A DNA stretch of 64,000 nucleotides from Tuctoria greenei (taxonomy: Eukaryota > Streptophyta > Magnoliopsida > Poales > Poaceae). Below the pieces are notes generated by a model that made no database searches, was not told the DNA's origin, and saw only the letters and a list, made by a program, of their open reading frames with translations. Below are positions 43,102-54,099 of the stretch, piece by piece (within the stretch, counting starts at the first letter, position 1; every line of letters starts with the position of its first letter). A program made the translations under genes and the position numbers. The stretch covers positions 151,674,929 through 151,738,928 of the forward strand of contig JAYESD010000009.1 in assembly GCA_036927565.1 (NCBI GenBank), in the 5' to 3' direction.

Positions 43102-44084
43102 TGTTAAGCTATTATACTCCAACCAGTTGTCCGCAAAACCTTAAGGTCCGTTTGGATAGGTGAAACATTAATGATTCTGGGTAGATCATTTGAAACTGAT
43201 TCAAACGATAAAAAGGGAAATGTTTCATAGGAGAAACACTATGAAATGATTCACTTTTTTGAACTACGGAGCTGAAACACCTGAAAATGTGTTCCACACC
43301 TTGAAACACTTTGGTCAATCGTAACTCATGTCCAAGTTCTAAAAAAATTACAAAGATTTGTCACCACCTTAGAACACTTTGGAATCTCTTACCTTCGAGC
43401 CGCATCTTTATTCGCCGAATTTCACTCCAACTGGATCAGCGGCCAAAAGCTATTATCTTTTTTTTTCCTGTTTCTGAACTTGTCAACGTGATAATATAAA
43501 CAAAATAAAAATGTACAAGAACTAAATAACAATCATGTTATATTTTAACGTTCTCACTAGAGGTCAACATTACGACCGAAGACTATTTTTTTGTATTGTC
43601 AACGTCATTACATAATCACATATGACAAACAAACATATATGAAGAAGAACCACAAAATGCCAGGATTAAATAGGTCAATTCGACATTTCTCTCCTCTCTA
43701 CTGAAAATGAAACAAAAATGATAGTTAAACGATTTCTAAGTGATTCTACTTCACAGTCTGAAACCGTTTCTGCATTGGAATTGAAACATTTCTGATTCCG
43801 TGTGAATCTGGAACCGTAGCAAACGAGGCCTAAATGTTGAGAGAAAGTGGACAATTTACTTATATTTCAGCATTCTTCCTCACTTGCAAGCTTCTTGGGG
43901 ACGCAAACTCGTATTAAGAGTCAGATGTAATTTTATTTTATTTTATTTTTTAATAAATTGCGTCTTTAGGATTTGAATTCGAGGCCTCTGACTCTGATAT
44001 CATGTTAAGTTATTATGCTTCGACCAGTTGGCCCAAAAGATTAAACTGGTGATGGAAGGTGAGCAATTTACTTATATTTCAACA
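43102..44084 (-). mobile_element. Miniature LTR retrotransposon (TRIM, SMART-like), interrupted by a MITE
   Basis: Two 82-bp LTRs starting TGTTGAAATATAAG on the minus strand: the right copy is 44003-44084, the left copy is 43102-43144 plus 43834-43872, split by a MITE. The internal region is only 130 bp (43873-44002). It opens on the minus strand with TGATATCAGAGTC, a decayed initiator-Met-tRNA primer site. Without the MITE the element is 294 bp, close to the size I recall for the grass SMART family. Flanks TTCCT and TTTCT are an imperfect 5-bp target duplication. It has no coding capacity and must be moved by other elements' proteins. Confidence 0.85.
43145..43830. mobile_element. Tourist-like MITE inserted in the TRIM left LTR
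   Basis: 686 bp bounded by GGTCCGTTTGG and CAAACGAGGCC (imperfect TIRs) with TAA on both sides (43142-43144 and 43831-43833). The uninterrupted TRIM LTR at 44003-44084 has a single TTAA at the equivalent place, so it acts as an empty site. The TAA duplication points to the PIF/Harbinger superfamily. No transposase is encoded. Confidence 0.8.
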
Positions 44085-44097
44085 TTTCTTTATTTCC

Positions 44098-45044
44098 TAG
44101 AGGTGGCCAATGGGTCGTGTCAGGCTAACCCGGCACAAGCCTGATCGGGGTCGTGCTTGAAAAACTTCGGTCCAGTCCAGCACAGTTATAAAACGGATCG
44201 TGTCGGGCCGATCTGACATACATTTTCTCAGGCCCAAGCACGGCACGTTGCCCGATTATTCGGGCCGTGTCGAGCCTGACCCACGTTGGGCCATGCATGC
44301 TGGCTCGACCCGAGCACGACCGGCTATTGTAGCGGCGCGCTGGATCCACGCGGTGACGGACGGATGGAAGCAACCAGATCTCTACCTAACTCTAGGAATC
44401 AAGATGTAGACCTTGTCCTTCTCGAGGCAACGATGGCCCGACCGACGTGGAGGAAGGGGCACGGCTCCACGCAGCCATACGCTTCTCGAGCACTTGTGCC
44501 AGCGTGTCCCCATGCTGGCGGACCAGGGTGCGCACGACTCCACGCTCTGCTCGAAGTCGGGCAGTGTCGTCTTCCATCAAAGATGCGCGGGGATCCACGA
44601 ATGGAGCGGAGGGAGCCGGGGCCCGGGTGAGGTCGCGAGAGAAGCGGGAGATCGGGGGAGGCCGAGGGAGGCGCAGCGCCCGAGCGTCGAGACCGGCAGC
44701 CCGAGGCCGCGGGAGAGACGGAGGTGGGCGGAGGATCTAAGGAGAGAGAACGTGGGATAGGCAGCGGCTAGGGTTTGACCCTAGCTGATGGCATGAGCGC
44801 GTTTTATATATGAGGCAGGGATAAGTGGGCTAGATGGGCCGTACTTGACACGGACACGACCCAATTGGGCTATACGGGCTATCTATCGGATCGTGTCGTG
44901 TTGGCCCAACGGGCTGGAAGCTGAGCCCAGGCACGACCTGGGTCGGGATTCGAGTCGGCCTGGACCAGATCCTCACCGTGTTGGACTGTGTTCAGGTCGG
45001 GCCAAAATTGCCGGGCTTCGTGACGGTCCATCTGGCCACCTCTA
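44098..45044. mobile_element. Non-autonomous TIR element with GC-rich interior
   Basis: TAGAGGTGGCCA at 44098-44109 is matched by TGGCCACCTCTA at 45033-45044. Both subterminal regions are dense in GGGTCGTG/GGCCCA-type repeats facing inwards, which suggests a hAT-like or Mutator-like element. I could not find a convincing target duplication. The interior differs in composition and resembles a captured minus-strand gene start (see next entry). Confidence 0.55.
44392..44830 (-). other. Promoter-like and short-ORF segment inside the TIR element
   Basis: On the minus strand TATATAAAA (about 44804-44813) is followed by a CTAGGGT...ACCCTAG inverted repeat, a C/T-rich leader and a 61-codon ORF (44577-44392) starting MEDDTARLRAERGVVRTLVR. 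I do not recognise the protein. The order TATA, leader, ORF suggests a captured gene fragment or the element's own small gene. Confidence 0.4.
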
Positions 45045-45592
45045 CTGGCTGCTGTCCTTTCAAAGTTGCTTATGCAAGGAATGCACGGCTCGAACGCGAG
45101 TCAATTCTATTAATAGAGGAGGAGGTGGACACCAACGCGTTGAGCTGCGCTCGAAAGCGGGTGGGCGCAGCTGACCCCTCCTCGCGAGCAACCTTTATTC
45201 TGCAGCGGCATCCATGCTGCTTGCTTCTGATACGGCACTGGGGTTTTGTGCTGTCTGTTGTGTGCAGTTCATCTTCATGACAATATTGTGCAAAGCGATC
45301 ACGAGCCCATTGTATGATCTCGCACGAACTAATTTGAAGCCATGAACATATTAAAATATGGTTCTGGACTCTTTGGTTGCGCGTTCACCTTATCTTTGCA
45401 GCGTGGATTCGCAGGATTTTTTATGCACATCGCACACAAATCAAGAAGGTAGATCTTGATGTTGAAACTGCTACCCTAGGCTCCCTGGTGGTCTGCACTC
45501 CAACGTGTCAATGAGCAAAGTCTGGTACCCATCTTCCCGAGTGGCATGTCTCCCACGATATGCTGATATCCCCACCACATGCCGTAATGAAT
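45045..45592. other. Intergenic sequence
   Basis: No credible gene; a short GC-rich patch at 45120-45190 has no recognisable product. Confidence 0.4.
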
Positions 45593-45594
45593 TA

Positions 45595-45673
45595 CTCCTT
45601 CCGTCCTAAAAATCTTGTCGTTTTGTAGATCATTTTTGAACTACAAAGTAACAAGCTTTTGGGACGGAGGGAG
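45595..45673. mobile_element. Stowaway-type MITE
   Basis: 79 bp with ends CTCCTTCCGTCCTAAAAA and TTTTGGGACGGAGGGAG, flanked by TA at 45593-45594 and 45674-45675. The CTCCCTCCGTCCC terminal repeat and TA target are the Stowaway (Tc1/mariner) signature, very common in grasses. Confidence 0.95.
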
Positions 45674-45725
45674 TACGTGACACGTGGGAAATGACTAGAA
45701 TGCAATTAGTGTAGTGGTATAGTGT

Positions 45726-46786
45726 TATCGAAGTGTAGCAATGACACTTTTCCCGAACCCGCCTAGTCGCACCGTGCATAAGTTTTTTTTAGGAGGGGCT
45801 AGTCTTCAAGGAGTTTGCGCATATGAGAGATGATGAACACGGTGATTTTACGTGGTTCGAGCTGCCAGAGCGTAAAAGTATACGTCCATGGTGAGGATTG
45901 TATTGCTTCAGTGTGTTGTGAGCTTGAGGGAGTTTGTGTGTGAATGAACTTGGTTCTTTTTCAACATCGGTGATTGTTCAGCCTTTTATAGTCAAGGACG
46001 AACATCTTACAAGTAGTAGACAGGCTCGACAGATGGTCCCAGGGTGATCTTATGTTTGTACAAGATCTAAAGTCTAACTGCTGCCAACTGACTCTGACCA
46101 TAACTTGAATACTCGCCGTCTTGCCGCACTGGTCGCCAGTAGCCTAGCATAGATGTTGATGATGGAAGGGAATGTCTTGTCCATCGTATCGTCGTAAGCT
46201 ACTCCATGAGAAGCATGGGGTAACTCTGCGGCTCCTTCACTGCGATGTGATTGGTCACAGCGGCACCTGACAGGAGCATGTGCCGCACTCATGTGCCTCG
46301 GGGAGGGGCGTACCTTCAATGTAGGACAGGATGCTCTTAACTCCTGCGACCTACCGCCTAAGGCTGAGGCAAAACGCGTGGAAACATCAGATCCCACCTC
46401 CGCAAGAGAGGTCATGCGCCACACTGCAGGCCATGTGGTAGTCCGGAGCCCAACTCTAAGGAGAGTCAGGGTCCAGCGCGACCGGACACGGGCCCCGGAG
46501 CCAGCCTTCGCGGGGGAGGACGGCTTGGAGCCCCTAGACACGTGGTGGCACCAGAGCCCGCCCATGCAGAGCCACCATACACGTGGTGTCCCGGGAGCCC
46601 CCCTCTGCGAGGAGGCGGGGTCCCGAGTCGAGGATCACGTGGCAACACTAGGAACCGTCCTTGAGGAACGACGTGATCCGTTCTTGCTGGACATGTGGCG
46701 CCTCTGGACCCTGCCTCGGCGGGGAGGCAGGGTCCTTAGACATTTCTTCCATCGCGCGGGGGTACCCGGTATTAAGGGTACCGACA
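45726..46786 (-). repeat. 3' LTR of element G
   Basis: On the minus strand it starts TGTCGGTACCC at 46786 and ends ...CACTTCGATA at 45726, where the right copy ends CACTTCGACA. 1061 bp. Confidence 0.8.
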
Positions 46787-47204
46787 GTACCCCCCAGGTC
46801 CACCTCGGGGGAGGTGATGATCTCGCAGGTGGGGCCTTCACATTCACTTCCCGCATGACCTTTTCGTTTTTGTCTTTGGCAGCCGAAGCGGCTGCACAAC
46901 TCTGCTGCAGTGGACATGCGTTCGTTCTAGTTAACGAGGCATGCGACGTGATCTTCCCTGCTGCGGCGCTTTTAACTGCGACAGTTCTTTATGCAGCCAT
47001 TGTGCTTTCGCCGCTCCGCCTTTTTTAGAATCGCCGATTTGTCTTCTTGAGTGGTTGACTACTCAGGCCAGTCCTTCTGACAGGGGACCTGAGCCTCGCT
47101 GTCATAGGTGTTGCGGGTCGCGCATCACGTGCTGGGCCTAGGCGAGCCGCACGATGCACCCTAAGAAGAAGGTTGAAAGGTCGACCCATTCATAGCGCGC
47201 CAAA

Positions 47205-48214
47205 TGTCGAAGTGTAGCAATGACACTTCCCGGGGCCTGCCTAGTCGCAGTCCGCAGAGGTTTTTTTAGGAGGGGCTAGTTTCTGAGGAGTTTGCATGTA
47301 TGAGAGATGGTGAACACAGTGATTTACATGATTCAGGTCCTAGGAGCGTAACACCCTACGCCCACGGTGAGGATTGTATTGCTTGAGTGTGTTGTGAGTT
47401 TGAGGAAACTCGTGCGCAAATGAACTTGGTTCTTTTTTAACATCGGTGGTTGTTCAGCCTTTTATAGTCAAGGTCGAACACCTTACAAGTGAGGCCCGGG
47501 GTCTGACATGTGGCTCCAGGGTGATCTTATGCATGTACAAGATCTAAGGTCTAACTGCTGCCAGCTGCCTCTGACCATGACTTGAAGACTCGCCGTCTTG
47601 CCACGCTGGTCGTCATTAGCCTAACATAAATGTTGATGATGGCAGGTAATGTCCTGTCCGTCGTATCGCCGTAAGCTACCCCATCAGAAGCGTGGAGTAG
47701 CTCTGTGGCGCCTTCATGGTGATGTGATTGGTCACAACGGCACCTGACAGGAGCGTGCGCTGCACCTATGCGCCTGGGAGGCGCGTACCTTCAATGCGCG
47801 ACTCGGACATGACATACTGCTCTTAATTCCTGCAACCTACTGCCCATGACTGGAGTAGGACGGCTGGTACATCGGAGCCAGCCTTCGTGGGGGATGTCAA
47901 GCCCCGCACTGCGAGCCACGTGGCAGCCTCAAAGCCCAACTCTAAGGAGAGTCAGGGTCCGGCGCTATTTGACACATGGCAGCCCATGAGTCGGCCTCTG
48001 CGGGAGAGGGCGGCTCGGAGCCCCTGTAGAGGAGTGGGGTCCCGTGCCACTGAACACCTGGCGACCCGGGAGCCCACCTCTGTGGGGATGTGGGGTCCCG
48101 AATCAAGGACCACGTGGTAACATCGAGGCCCGTCCTTGAGGAAGGACGGGGTCCGGTCCTGCTAGACATGTGGTGCCTCCGGACCCTGCCTCGACGGAGA
48201 GGCAGGGTCCTTAG
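47205..48214 (-). repeat. 5' LTR of element G, truncated by element F
   Basis: Matches the left LTR from TGTCGAAGTG at 47205 to GGCAGGGTCCTTAG at 48214, where F begins. The last roughly 60 bp of the LTR are missing here. Confidence 0.8.
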
Positions 48215-48423
48215 TGTTGAATACTAATTGAACACTAGAGAAGAAAATTGAGAGAGAGACTTGAGAGAATTGCAAATGATTCAACTATGTTTTATTCATT
48301 CACTTGTCTTCTATTTATACATGTGATGGTGGCCATTGGAGAGGAGACATGACTCTTAGATGGAGGAAGTTACAACTGCATATGACCCTTCAAGTGATCA
48401 CATGTCAAAATTATATTGCAACA
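48215..48423 (-). repeat. 3' LTR of element F, with adjacent polypurine tract
   Basis: 209 bp, TGTTGAATAC to TTGCAACA on the plus strand. On the minus strand CAAGGGGGAG (48424-48433) directly precedes it as polypurine tract. TTCTATTTATACATG contains a TATA-like box on the plus strand. Confidence 0.9.
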
Positions 48424-48753
48424 CTCCCCCTTGAGCACTTGAACTCCTTGTCAATGGCTATAATCTTCGAAAAACCCAGTGGGAAAAATTTGAAGATATA
48501 TAATTGAATGTTTGTGTAAAAACTCCTGAAAATATTATTAAAACAGGAGAAAAACACAACATTTAAATGTCATATATGTTTTCATATAAAAATCCCTGTG
48601 AGCAAAATAAGAAAACTGACATTATCTTGCATTCTCATTGCCTCATTAAAACTTATTGTGAGAAAACTATTAAAAGTAAAAACTCACATAAGAAAAAAAG
48701 TACAATTTGATGCAATAGTCATGCAGCTCTTATGATAAAGCTCCCCCTAAATC

Positions 48754-50400
48754 TTATAAATCTCTAAGTCTACACATACCTATTCTCTCGACACATTTGG
48801 AAAATGTAGAGTATGGTAGGGACTTAGTGAATAAATCAGCTAAATTATCACATGACTTAGTTTGTTGGAGATAAATTTCTCCATTCACCTGAAGTTCATG
48901 TGGATAAAAGAGTTTATGTGTTATGTGTTTAGTAACATTAGTTTTCACATAACCTGACTGCATCTGAGCACTGCAAGCTGCATTATCTTCATAGATAATG
49001 GTTGGTGACTCAATGGGCCCAATGCCACTTGGGACTTGGATATGATTAATCACTCTACGTAGCCAAGCACATTCATGTGCGGCCTCATATAAAGCTATGA
49101 TTTCGGAGTGATTAGAAGACGTAGCAATTAGAGTCTGTTTAGAAGACTTCTAAGAAATTGCTGTTTGTCCGTGTAAAAATACAAAACCAGTTTGTGATAT
49201 ACCATTATGGGGATCACTTAAATAACCTGCATCGGCATAGCCAATGAGATTTAGATTTTGTTTCTTTGGAAAGAAAAGTCCAAGATCTTGTGTACCTTGA
49301 AGTTACCTTAAAATATTTTTCACTCCATTCCAATGACGTATGGTAGGAGCGCTACTATATTTTTCCAATAAATTTACTGCAAAAGCAATATCAGGTCTTG
49401 TGTTATTTGCAAGATACATAAGTGCACCAATAGCGCTAAGGTATGGGTATTCAGAACCCAAAACTTCTTCTCCTTCTTGGCATGGCCGAAATAGATCTGT
49501 GTCCCTTTCTAATCCTCTTACTACCATAGGAGTTTTAGATGGATAAGTTTTATTCATATTGAATTTCTCCAATACTTTTTGAACATAAGCTGATTGGTGT
49601 ACGAGAATGCCCATATGAAGGTGCTCTAGTTGCAAACCCAAGCAAAATTTAGTCTTACCTAAATCCTTCATCTCGAACTCCCTTTTAAGATGATTTTGTG
49701 CCTCTTTAATGTCTTTTTCAGTGCCAATGATATTTAAATCATCAATATACACTGATATGATACAAAAACCAGTTGAGGATCTTCAAATGAAGACACAAGG
49801 GCAATCATCATTAGTAGAGTAACCTTTGGTTAAAAGGAACTCCTTCAGTCGGTTATACCACATCCTTCCAGACTGTTTCAATCCATACAATGACTTGTTG
49901 AGTTTAACACAAAACATGTTGCGATCTACTTTTCCATTCGGTATGGGTATCCCATCGGGAACCTTCATATAAATATCCGAATCTATTGACCCATATAAAT
50001 ATGCAGTCACAACATCCATCAACTAAAAATATAGATGTTTTTGTGTTGCCAAAGATATTAAGTATCAGAATGTCATTCCATTCATAACAGGAGAATATGT
50101 TTCATTGAAATCAATGTCGGGTCTCTGCGTAAACCCTTGTGCAACTGGTCTTGCCTTGTATCTCACAACCTCATTGTTTTCATTTTGCTTTCGAATGAAA
50201 ACCCATTTGAACCCAACATGATAGGTTCGAGGAGGAGTAGGTATTACATTACCGAATACCTCTTTTTTTTTTAAGTGAGTCAAGTTCTGCCTTGATTGCT
50301 TCTTTCCATTTGATCCAGTCTGAGCATTGTTTACACTCTGCCATGGTCTTAGGATCAGGATCTTGGAGAAGATCAACAATCATGGTTGAAAAGCATGAGT
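48754..50400 (-). pseudogene. Copia RT and RNase H of element F, broken
   Basis: Four separate minus-strand frames read in order: RT start (GFKWVFIRKQNENNEVV, 50379-50065), RT middle (MMDVVTAYLYGSIDSDIYM, 50022-49783), the catalytic region with YIDDLNIIG and following palm/thumb (about 49760-49303), and RNase H (IIYEDNAACSAQM to DLFTKSLP, 49053-48754). Stops and frameshifts separate them. Confidence 0.85.
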
Positions 50401-50891
50401 TGACGACCGTTGTACTTCAGTCAAGTAATTCTCCAGAACTAGTATAATTGATAGAAATTTCTCTTATCCCCTGTAATTCTTCTTGATTTCCCAACATAAA
50501 AGAATCAGGGTTTTCCGATTGTCTAGCCTGCTCTATAATGCACACTTGAGGGCTAGATAAAGGATTTAAAATATCTCTTTGATGTATGCCAACATTTTGT
50601 TGACTTGCATTTACTTTCCTCAAGGAAGATCTTAATGTTGTAGTCTTTGGACGCTTGGTTGAAGCATCTTTCCTTACTTGCTCTCTCCCTTTTCGGAGGT
50701 TGAGTGGTTTTTATTGGTAGCTCCACTCGGCAAGGTGCATTTATTGTAGGATTCAAAGACTTTGTGACATTATTATAGTCAGTAAATGCATGTGGCAGGT
50801 TACTAGCAATTTGCTGTAACTCTATAATTTTCTGAACTTGAAGTTCAGTTTCCTTTGTACGTGGATCAACATTTAGGATGGACTTGTCATC

Positions 50892-51785
50892 CTAATTTAT
50901 TTCTCGGCGGCAATTGATAAATTTATTATCTCCCCCTAAAGCCGAGAAATGATCCTCATTAAAAATACAATTAGCAAACCGGGCCATAAATAAATCTCCT
51001 GTTAAAGGCTCCAGGTATTTTATAATAGACGGGGATTGATATCCCACGTATATTCCTAATTTCCCATGAGGGCCCATATAAGTTCGCTTAGGTTGTGAAA
51101 TTGGTGTGTATACAACACATCCAAATTTTCGCAGATAGGAGATATTTGGTTGATATCCACGTACAAGTTGTAAAGGGGAAGTGGTATGATATGGAGTTGG
51201 TCTTAATTGTAGAAGATCAGCAGCGTGTAAAACTGCATGAGCCCAACAAGATGTTGGTAAATTGCATCCTTGTAATAGTGGCCTAGCTATGAGTTTAACT
51301 CTCTTTATGAGAGATTCTGCCAAACCATTTTGTGTGTGAACATATGGAATAGAATGCTGAACTTCAATATCTTGAGCCATACAATAATCATTGAAAGTTC
51401 AAGATGAAAATTCAGCAGCATTGTCCATACGTATACTCTTAATCCTATATTCAGGATAATTTGCTTTCAATCTTATGACTTGTATCACAAATTTGGCGAA
51501 AGCATGGTTACGTATAGATAATAAACACACGTGTGACCATCTTGTAGATGCGTCGATTAAAATCATGAAGTATCTAAATGAACCACACATTGGTTGTATG
51601 GGTCCACAAATATCACCTTGAATTCTTTCAAAGAACTTTAATAGTTTAGCATGGATCTTAAACGGAGAAGGCCGCAAGATCAACTTGACCATAGCACATG
51701 AAGTACACACAAAATCATTAGATTTTGGAAATTTAGTGTTCTTTAAATCATGGCCGGTGCAATTTCCAATAATTTTCCGCATCAT
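50892..51785 (-). pseudogene. Copia integrase of element F, broken
   Basis: 51785-51399 contains the zinc-region end (CTSCAMVKL) and core start (IQGDICGPIQP ... RMDNAAEF). 51380-50892 continues after a stop with HTQNGLAESLIKR and the C-terminal part (LRKFGCVVYTP). Downstream to 50400 only degenerate linker remains. Confidence 0.85.
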
Positions 51786-51839
51786 CCCTATTCCGTGGTG
51801 GCCTAGGCGTGAATGCCAGGTCTTAAATGTATCAACATT

Positions 51840-52157
51840 CTAGAAAATCATCTTGTATACAACATATGGTACGGGTTTTATGTACGTAAAGTATAGTCCA
51901 GATGGAGTAGAAGGAATTCTTTCTAGAACTTCTTGGCCATATTCAGAAGATTTTGAAATAAGAAGAAAATTTTCTTTATTTTCTTCATGAGTATGTATAT
52001 GTAACCCATTTTTCCGAATATCTCTAAAACTTATGAGAGTACGTGTAGAATTAGGATACAATAAATCATCCTCAATCATGACTTGTGTCCCATTAGGAAG
52101 TGTAATAGTGACTTTTCCAGAGCCAACTATTGTCGCATCACGTCCTGCGATGGTCAA
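51840..52157 (-). pseudogene. Copia protease-region remnant of element F
   Basis: Residues such as GRDATIVGSGKVTITLPNGT and DLLYPNSTRTLISFRDIRKNG match the segment after the active-site Asp in copia proteases; the DSGC-type active site lies upstream near 52200 in a decayed part. Confidence 0.7.
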
Positions 52158-52427
52158 AACATTTGTCGACCTCCTAGTTAGAGTCTAAATATATTTTGCA
52201 TCCCTAAGTATATAGTTTGTGGTGTAACTATCCACAAGGCACATTTCTTCTTCCATCAGAAATTTCCTGTGAAATCTAATAAATAATAATAAGTTGCATT
52301 GAAATACAAATATGTATATAAAATATTAGAGTGCTGAATAACCCTAATATAATATACTTAATATTACATTACAACACACTTATATTTACATAGACTTAAA
52401 CATATGTGAATTTCTATGGTAGAAAAT

Positions 52428-53480
52428 CTATAAAAGATCATCGAATACATCGTTCGAATTATATTCCACCATAGCATTATCCAAGTCCATGATGTCATCA
52501 TCTTTCAATGTTGAATCGTTGTTGCTAGGATCTTCAATATCCTTGCTTGAACAACTGACTTCAAATGTTGTCTTTGTTTGAATACTTAAATGAGTTTCAT
52601 ACTCATTTTGAGATCCTTGAGCTTTCTTGTCTTTTCCCAATGATTTTTGGTATAAAGCCACAAGGTGTTTAGGTGTGCGACATTTATCAGCAGTATGCTT
52701 ATAAGTGCCACATGCCTTACACTGAACTATTTTTCCTTTAAAGGGAGCACCATCCTTTCTCATTGTCTTTGAGAATTTCTTATTCTTTTGCCTATTACGG
52801 TGGCGTCTAGCAGATCTACCATTTTTCTTAGAATTTACATTCTTAGAAGCATTTGCTTTCTTCTCATTATGATGAATTTCAGGTAGAGGAGTAGCCCCAA
52901 CACGAAGTTGGTGATGATTCTTAATAGTAAGTTCATCATGCTTTTCTGCCTGAAGTAAATCTCTAATGAGGTCAGCATAATATTGGTAGTTGCAAGTCCG
53001 GTATTGATGTTGTAAGATCCTATCAGAAGGGAGCATAGTTTGAAGAGTTTTCTCAATTTTGTCCTCTTCTGATGGTTCTTTCTCACAAAACCTTAATTTG
53101 GCACATACCTTATGAATACCATGATTATAGTCTTCTATAGACTTAAAGTCTTGAAGACGAAGTTGAGTCCATTCATGATTGCCCTCAGACAATAATATTG
53201 CCTTTTGCTGTTCATAACGGCTTTTAATGCCGTCCAAAGGGTATGAGGTTCTTCTTACATCACATATTCTGATTTCAAGTCAGGATGGAGATGATTACAG
53301 ATGATGTATAGTGTCTGGTACTTAAATGTATCCATAAATACTGTAGGTCTTTCTTCAGGAGGAGTAAGAGCAGCCATGAGTCCTCTGCCAGACTTATCTT
53401 GATGTCAAGAGCCCATGTAGGGTAATTATGATCATCAAGAGCAAAGTTCTTCAAACTCGCGAGACATTGATTCCTACATG
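52428..53480 (-). pseudogene. Copia gag of element F, broken in its N-terminal half
   Basis: 269 codons are open from 53237 to 52428, with RYEQQKAILLSEGNHEWTQL, a basic region and a CCHC knuckle CKACGTYKHTADKC. The expected N-terminal part (FALDDHNYPTWALDIKISLA) is visible upstream to about 53470 but in shifted frames with stops. Confidence 0.8.
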
Positions 53481-53577
53481 TAGGAAACTAGAGATTTTAT
53501 TAACAAAATCATCATGGTGGTGTTGTAACGTGTGTTAATCATAATGAAAAACACATTAAATTTATTCTCTCTTATCT

Positions 53578-53960
53578 AGCCAAATTTAGAAAAATGGCTT
53601 GACAAGAGGAACAAATGTATGTATATTTCATGTTGAAGATGGCCAATTAAAGAAATAGCCAAATTAAAAATGAATTATACACTTTGTTATATTAAGGTAT
53701 GATTCATAATGCATTAAGCCAAATTATAGAAAAATGGCTTAATCAAAATGAGTCAATTTACTTTATATTTTATGTGTAGTGTTATTTCCATCATAAGCCA
53801 AAATTTTAAAATTAGCTTTAATGATGAAATTTGTAAAATTTGTAAATATAATAAACAAAATTCAAAGTTGAGGCCAAATTTTAAAAATAGCCTAAACAAT
53901 GAATTTTGGACAATGTGATTTTTTTATTTTATCTATTTGGACAAAATTTGAAAATTAGCC
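53578..53960. repeat. Six degenerate GCCAAATT...AATGGCT units in the F leader
   Basis: Units of about 23 bp start near 53578, 53641, 53716, 53796, 53871 and 53938, 63-80 bp apart. The best have AGCCA and TGGCT arms around an A/T-rich loop (53578-53600 and 53716-53740). They look like remnants of a 75-bp tandem repeat in the 5' leader of element F. Confidence 0.65.
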
Positions 53961-54099
53961 AAATATTAATTTATTGCAAATAAATAATATTTAAATGCAA
54001 TATACACATTGTCATAATCAATATTTACATATATCACAAATACACACTTGCTGGAATTTAAATTCTAAATTCTAATTCAAATTTGAAACTAAAACTGAT

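Larger units (their letters stand above)
45726..48214 (-). mobile_element. Non-autonomous gypsy-like LTR element G
   Basis: LTRs at 45726-46786 and 47205-48214 (the second cut short by element F) flank an interior of only 418 bp. On the minus strand the interior opens with TTTGGCGCGC, a gypsy-type primer site, and ends GGACCTGGGGGGTAC, a polypurine tract. No gag or pol is present. The two LTRs differ at many positions, so the element is older than A/B. It shares the TGTCGGTACCC end and TTTGGCGCGC site with A/B, suggesting the same broad group supplies its proteins. Confidence 0.8.

Noticed and set aside
42679..43107. 142-codon plus-strand frame after the kinase gene
   Set aside because: Arg-rich start from a GC-rich patch, no domain, no splice or promoter context; probably chance.
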